Origin: Pseudophaeomoniella oleicola
Lineage: Eukaryota > Ascomycota > Eurotiomycetes > Phaeomoniellales > Phaeomoniellaceae
Length of the DNA stretch: 64,000 nt
Assembly: GCA_003868215.1 (NCBI GenBank)
Contig: QWDQ01000060.1
Location: forward strand, 62,001 to 126,000
Reading direction: 5' to 3'
The notes below the pieces were generated by a model, which was given only the letters and a program-made list of their open reading frames with translations, did no database searches and was not told the origin of the DNA. Every line of letters begins with the position of its first letter. The stretch's first letter is position 1. The translations under genes were made by a program, and so were the position numbers. Of the stretch, positions 59,857-64,000 are shown one piece after another.

Positions 59857-62031
59857 ATGGGATCAAGTGCAGCTGCGAGATCTGAAAGCCGGACTTCAGA
59901 CACGCAGTGCGGCGCCGTCGAGTCCTGTACATCATTAAGTCGCCGTGCGCAGCGCCTGCCAATTCCAGATCGATTGGACACACCGTACAACCCACCGAAG
60001 TGGCTTACGTGGTTGCAGCGGAAAAAGTACGCCACACCTATAACAGAAGAGGCCCAGAAACTATCCCAGCGACGCTATCATCGGCAAAAACGCGCCAAAT
60101 CCAAGAGGGAAGAAGCACTGGATAATAGCACGATAGAGCGCAAGTCTGTCTGGTCTAGAGCACATGTTCTATCGAACGACGATGACCCTTCAGAATCAGA
60201 CTCCGACGACGACGACACGGACTACGGCGAAGTCAATGCAACGGACGGTCTTCCTTCGTCCTCGAACTACATGACGGTGTCCATTTCAGAAAGCCGCGGA
60301 CCCGCTGTTCAACCCACATCTGCGCCGAGCACGATGTCTACTACTTTTACTTCCCATCCGACGGGCAGCATGAGTATAACTATATCAACAGCTGCAGCCA
60401 CGTCGTCAACTGGTCACTTGGCTCCAGCGGATACCATTCCAGTTGAGTCGTCTCATATATCCCATCACAATAATCACCACCGGAAAGCAATTGAAGCGGG
60501 GGTCATCACATCGATATTAGGTATGTTAATCTGTTGGCATAATCCTTAAACGCGCTGGCTAACCACAATAGTTGGTATTGTCATGGTTGTTCTTGGTCTC
60601 ATGTATCTACACCGCCGAAGGCGTAAATTTGGGAACTTCTTCAGGCACAGTGTATCTAAGGAACCATCGGAATGGTCTGATGAGCCAAAAGTGAACATCA
60701 TCTCACACCCAATGATAACGACTGATGGTCCATCCAAAAATGGACTCATGGTGGGTGTCAATCGAGTCCACTCGGCGAAGAAGGTAGATGCAGAACACGC
60801 CGATGCCTCTATCCAAGATGAAGAGATCCTAGCGCCAAAGCCGAAACGAAGGACAATCTCGAGGATCAGAACAATGCTAGCGGCTCCGTTGGCATCCAAC
60901 CCGATCACCCGGTCGATCATCAGCTACGCCGTAGATAAGCGGGCGACATGGCTGTCAACGGGCTCGAGTAATTCTGATGGCGTCGTTAAGGAGAAGGATA
61001 TAGAATCACACCAGATCGAGACAGCTAGTCAGCGAAGCAGTGCGACCCAGCAGCTCTATCTAGAAGGTAAATGTGGTGGTGCCAACCAAAGGCAGACTGC
61101 AATCAGCGAGGCGAGATCCGTGCGTACAGCATCATCGGGGACACTGGCTCCTGGGCAGATTCAATTACGGCAAGGGCGATCCTCATCCGCAATTGAATCT
61201 TCGACAGTATCCGTGTCACTACAGAAAGTTGTGCGGCGTCCTCCCCGAATACATGACAAGTCGTTCTTTTCCTGGTCTAGCAGCTCTAGGAGCGGCACGT
61301 CTTACCCACAAACCCCTCGAACACCTACCAGCCGGATTGGTGGTTGGGCCAATGGAACATATAACAGTCCTCCTCGACGCCAAAGAGATACCATGGCCAC
61401 TAATACTTCTGAGCCGCCTCGACATCGAAGTGTGAGAAGTTGGGTATACTTTCAACAGTTGCAAAGAGACAGAAAAGGTGAGCGTGATGAAACAAATATC
61501 GAAGATTCGCAGCCTGTGGTTGCAGTTCAAGCGCCGACTGTCACGTCAGCGGACTCCGACAAATCTACGAATCCTGTCGACCAACAACAGCAACAGCAGC
61601 AGTCGCAATCGTCTGATCCCATTGCCGCCTCTAAATCGGAGCCATTGAGGACCTCCCGAACAAACATCCCAAGCACAATCACCAACCTCCTCCACCAAGA
61701 AGACTTCAGCACCCTCCGTTTCACAGCCACCCCATCCCCATCTCCATCTCCCCCACCTACCTTTCCACCCACCGCGGCCGCCCACATCTCCACCTCTTCC
61801 TTATCCTCATTCACACCCATCTCCACCCCTCTCGACGACGGCGACAACGACGAAGACCCCTTCTTCTCCTCACCTAAAAAGAAAAAACCGACCCCCCAAC
61901 ACCACAAACACCAAATCTCCGAATCAGCCCGCACGAACCGAACGACTCTATCGGTCTTCCGCGCACATCCCGGTAGTCGCTGGGATGTCTGGAGCGACCT
62001 CAAGGGAGGCGCGGGGTGGAAGTTGCTATGA
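59857..62031 (+). CDS. Single-pass membrane protein, Ser/Thr-rich, function unknown
   Basis: Exons 59857-60520 and 60572-62031 give 707 residues. The start at 59857 (MGSSAAARSES) is the first in-frame ATG; an upstream coding exon is possible because no signal peptide is seen. The N-terminal 210 residues include a basic patch (RRYHRQKRAKSKREE), an acidic run (DDDPSESDSDDDDTDYGE) and a Ser/Thr-rich stretch near 150-190 (PTSAPSTMSTTFTSHPTGSM). One membrane helix spans about residues 213-235 (IEAGVITSILVGIVMVVLGL plus MYL), broken by the intron, followed at once by HRRRR. The C-terminal 470 residues are disordered, rich in Ser, Pro, Gln and Lys, with QQQQQQQ and SPSPSPPP tracts. The layout resembles fungal Mid2/Wsc-type or other single-helix proteins, but no Cys-rich ectodomain is seen. 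I do not recognise a family. Confidence 0.82.
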
Positions 62032-62331
62032 GTAGGGATTTGGGAGAGGCTAGGGGCATGTATCATGTATGAATAGCAATATGGAGGATACAATTCAGAA
62101 ATAAATATGAGGTATTGCAGAAGCAGGCTCTAAAATCAACTTCATTCATTCGTTATGGTTTAGCTTCATCTCTCTCGCTCTCTGCATTTGGGCATGCGGG
62201 TATGTTCGTCTCATTCTTTTCCCACCTGATAGTCCCAAAGAGTTCATGTATATGTATTTCCGGGATAGGCATCCTTCGCCAAAACAACTTCGGCCTTGTG
62301 TATAACCAGTCCAACACGATCACATCCGACG
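62032..62331. other. Convergent intergenic region
   Basis: About 300 bases between the membrane-protein stop and the ARG2 stop. AATAAATA at about 62098-62106 is a plausible polyadenylation-type signal for the plus-strand gene. Confidence 0.5.
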
Positions 62332-64000
62332 TCAATCAAGCACAGCCTTTTTATCAGCCCAACTCGGCTGTACGCTCTTGCAGACACCCTCGTAATCCCG
62401 AAACAGACTACTGTCCATCTCCACGCCGGGTGTCGTCCAGAACATGGCCCAATTTGTGTCGGGTATCTTCCACGTGCCGCGCGCTCGTTCAAAGTACCAT
62501 TTGTTGACCGGGTTGTCTCTTCTGCTGCGCCAGCAGACTCCGTCGGGGAAACAACCGCGGACCATGGCGTTGAAGACGATGTCGGCGACACCACCGGCTC
62601 CTTGGCTGCGTTTCAGAACGGCGAATTTGTCGAGGTATGGTACCAGGCGGTCGGTGTCAGTGTCGGAGGCCCCAGGTGGTGTTTCCCACGTCAATAAAGC
62701 TCCGCCTTCGTAGTTGCCGGCAATAATGAGTCCAGCAATGCGGTCATTAACGCGGTTGAGATAGTCAGAGACGTCGAGCTTTCGGTTAAACGAGTCTTCG
62801 ATTAAATGGACAAGACGGCCTAGATCAATTCGGGGGTCGTTCAGATTGACTCGAGGTTGGCTTGGTGTCCATCGATCAATCCTGGGGTCGGGAAGGATGG
62901 TCAACGGCATGCCTTTCTTGACAAATGTCGATGACACGGGGCTTGCAGATCCGGTGGCGAGCCCTAAGCGACTCAAGGGAAGGGAAGAGGATTGAGCAGG
63001 TTTATCGGTAAGAACATTATGGATCAGGGGATTTTTCTGACGGCGAGTACCGACATTGGATACAGCTTCAACCTGACGGGAAATACGGGATGAACGCGAC
63101 GCCTCATCCGGAGTGGTTATGATGGCAGAGGATGAGGGTGGTAGGAGCGACAGGATAGAACGGAGTAATTTGAGATTTTGCAAGTGGACAGCAGTTGGAC
63201 CTCTAGGAGGTTTGCTGTATGCGGGAAGTGAACCAAGTGAGTTGTTTTCGACTGCTGTGCTGGAAGCACTGGGATCTGAATATGGTACACCCTTGGCATC
63301 ATACTGGCAAAGTTCGTTCACAGTGTCGTCGTATTCCTGGTGCATATTGATGAACACGTGAGCTCTTCCCTGACTTCCCGGAGACGTGATTGCTCCACAT
63401 GGATCTAGGATGATAACCCGATCTACGGATATTTGCTTTTGCAAGGCCTTATATCTTGCCGCTAGCTCTTCTGCCTCCAGCCCAGGTGGCTGCTTGAGCA
63501 TTAGTCCGGCAAGCTCTTTCGTCAAAGCCAACAGAGCCTCATCAGCAGGAACAATCACGGCTTGCTGCGTTGATTCACTATATGCAATGGGTAGTACCAC
63601 GGGGATTCGACCTTCTCGCAGCGGCCGAAGCATCTGTTTCCGCGAAAAGACGTTGCATACGTTGTCCACAGAGAGTGATAGGAGACTATCGAGTCTTCTC
63701 GCTCGCGCTCCTCTGTACTTCTCGATTGCATCGACAAGTCGATTGGCTTGCTGTGCTGCAGTGAGCCTGATATCGGCGTATGAGTCTCGTGGACCAGGAC
63801 GAGGATCTACCACGACACAGGGAATCATGCTTAAGCGAGCCAATTGACTCAACGTCTGTGCAACTCCCTCCATAGTTGTATCGTCCACCTCTTGCGGCAC
63901 AGCTACTTTGACTAGGGCTACGTGCACCGTCTCCCCGCATTCGATATCGGGGTCCACATCATTGTACTGTGTAAAGACTGGTCGGTCTTCGACGGCTCTA
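62332..64000 (-). CDS. ARG2: Mitochondrial N-acetylglutamate synthase ARG2 (partial, N-terminus beyond right edge)
   Basis: ARG2 makes N-acetylglutamate from glutamate and acetyl-CoA, the first step of arginine synthesis, in the mitochondrial matrix. The frame is open through base 64000, where it reads RAVEDRPVFTQYNDVDPDIE, so the start and the targeting peptide lie outside. The visible part has an amino-acid-kinase-like region (ALVKVAVPQEVDDTTMEGVA, then TLSQLARLSMIPCVVVDPRP) and KQISVDRVIILDPCGAITSP. The C-terminal NAT domain contains VNLNDPRIDLGRLVHLIEDS, FNRKLDVSDYLNRVNDRIAG, NYEGGALLTWETPPG and YLDKFAVLKRSQGAGGVADI. It ends with WYFERARGTWKIPDTNWAMF and PSWADKKAVLD. This motif order matches fungal ARG2. 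A leader-encoded arginine attenuator peptide, known in this gene, would be beyond the window. Confidence 0.95.
   Translation of the reverse strand, partial: RAVEDRPVFTQYNDVDPDIECGETVHVALVKVAVPQEVDDTTMEGVAQTLSQLARLSMIPCVVVDPRPGPRDSYADIRLTAAQQANRLVDAIEKYRGARARRLDSLLSLSVDNVCNVFSRKQMLRPLREGRIPVVLPIAYSESTQQAVIVPADEALLALTKELAGLMLKQPPGLEAEELAARYKALQKQISVDRVIILDPCGAITSPGSQGRAHVFINMHQEYDDTVNELCQYDAKGVPYSDPSASSTAVENNSLGSLPAYSKPPRGPTAVHLQNLKLLRSILSLLPPSSSAIITTPDEASRSSRISRQVEAVSNVGTRRQKNPLIHNVLTDKPAQSSSLPLSRLGLATGSASPVSSTFVKKGMPLTILPDPRIDRWTPSQPRVNLNDPRIDLGRLVHLIEDSFNRKLDVSDYLNRVNDRIAGLIIAGNYEGGALLTWETPPGASDTDTDRLVPYLDKFAVLKRSQGAGGVADIVFNAMVRGCFPDGVCWRSRRDNPVNKWYFERARGTWKIPDTNWAMFWTTPGVEMDSSLFRDYEGVCKSVQPSWADKKAVLD

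Noticed and set aside
61527-62093. 188-codon minus-strand frame opposite the membrane-protein gene
   Set aside because: It mirrors the Pro/Ser/Gln-rich tail and has no independent support.

Overview
This is a 64 kb stretch of nuclear DNA from a filamentous ascomycete (Pezizomycotina). The evidence is small multi-exon genes with introns mostly of about 42-65 bases, and orthologs typical of that group: a Zn2Cys6 regulator, a LaeA-like methyltransferase, a Clr5-domain protein, mitochondrial ARG2 and an MRP-type ABC exporter. The class within Pezizomycotina cannot be fixed from the sequence. Base composition looks even, without the long AT-rich tracts left by heavy repeat-induced point mutation. 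No tRNA, rRNA, CRISPR array or intact transposon was recognised. Exon joins were worked out by hand from GT..AG borders and a continuous reading frame.

Left block (1-22.6 kb), dense and mostly housekeeping: a partial ABCC exporter (-, cut by the left edge); very-long-chain 3-oxoacyl-CoA reductase (+, fatty-acid elongation in the ER); NCA2 (+, mitochondrial); a 1229-residue Zn2Cys6 regulator (-); gamma-tubulin complex protein GCP2/Spc97 (-), head to head with proteasome subunit alpha5/PUP2 (+); then two ribosome-biogenesis genes on the same strand, RRP8 (25S rRNA methylation) and KRR1 (18S processing).

Middle block (22.6-42.3 kb), gene-poor: one multi-exon SAM-dependent methyltransferase of the LaeA-like/secondary-metabolism type (24.5-26.0 kb, -) with an unclear 5' part, then about 16 kb in which I can name no gene. 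That stretch holds broken coding-like frames, simple repeats concentrated at 39.6-41.2 kb, and short palindromes. It looks like an accessory or decaying region.

Right block (42.3-64 kb): a Clr5-domain/TPR protein (+); mitofusin FZO1 (-), head to head with ESCRT-III VPS2/DID4 (+); a 4.2 kb gap rich in TACTACGTAGTA palindromes; an alpha-arrestin with a PPxY motif (+); a GNAT acetyltransferase (+); a single-pass membrane protein of unknown role (+); and N-acetylglutamate synthase ARG2 (-, cut by the right edge).

No single new multi-gene system stands out. The best leads are two families of perfect intergenic palindromes, the gene-poor middle with its methyltransferase, and three poorly understood genes: the Clr5-TPR protein, the large zinc-cluster regulator and the tail-rich membrane protein.
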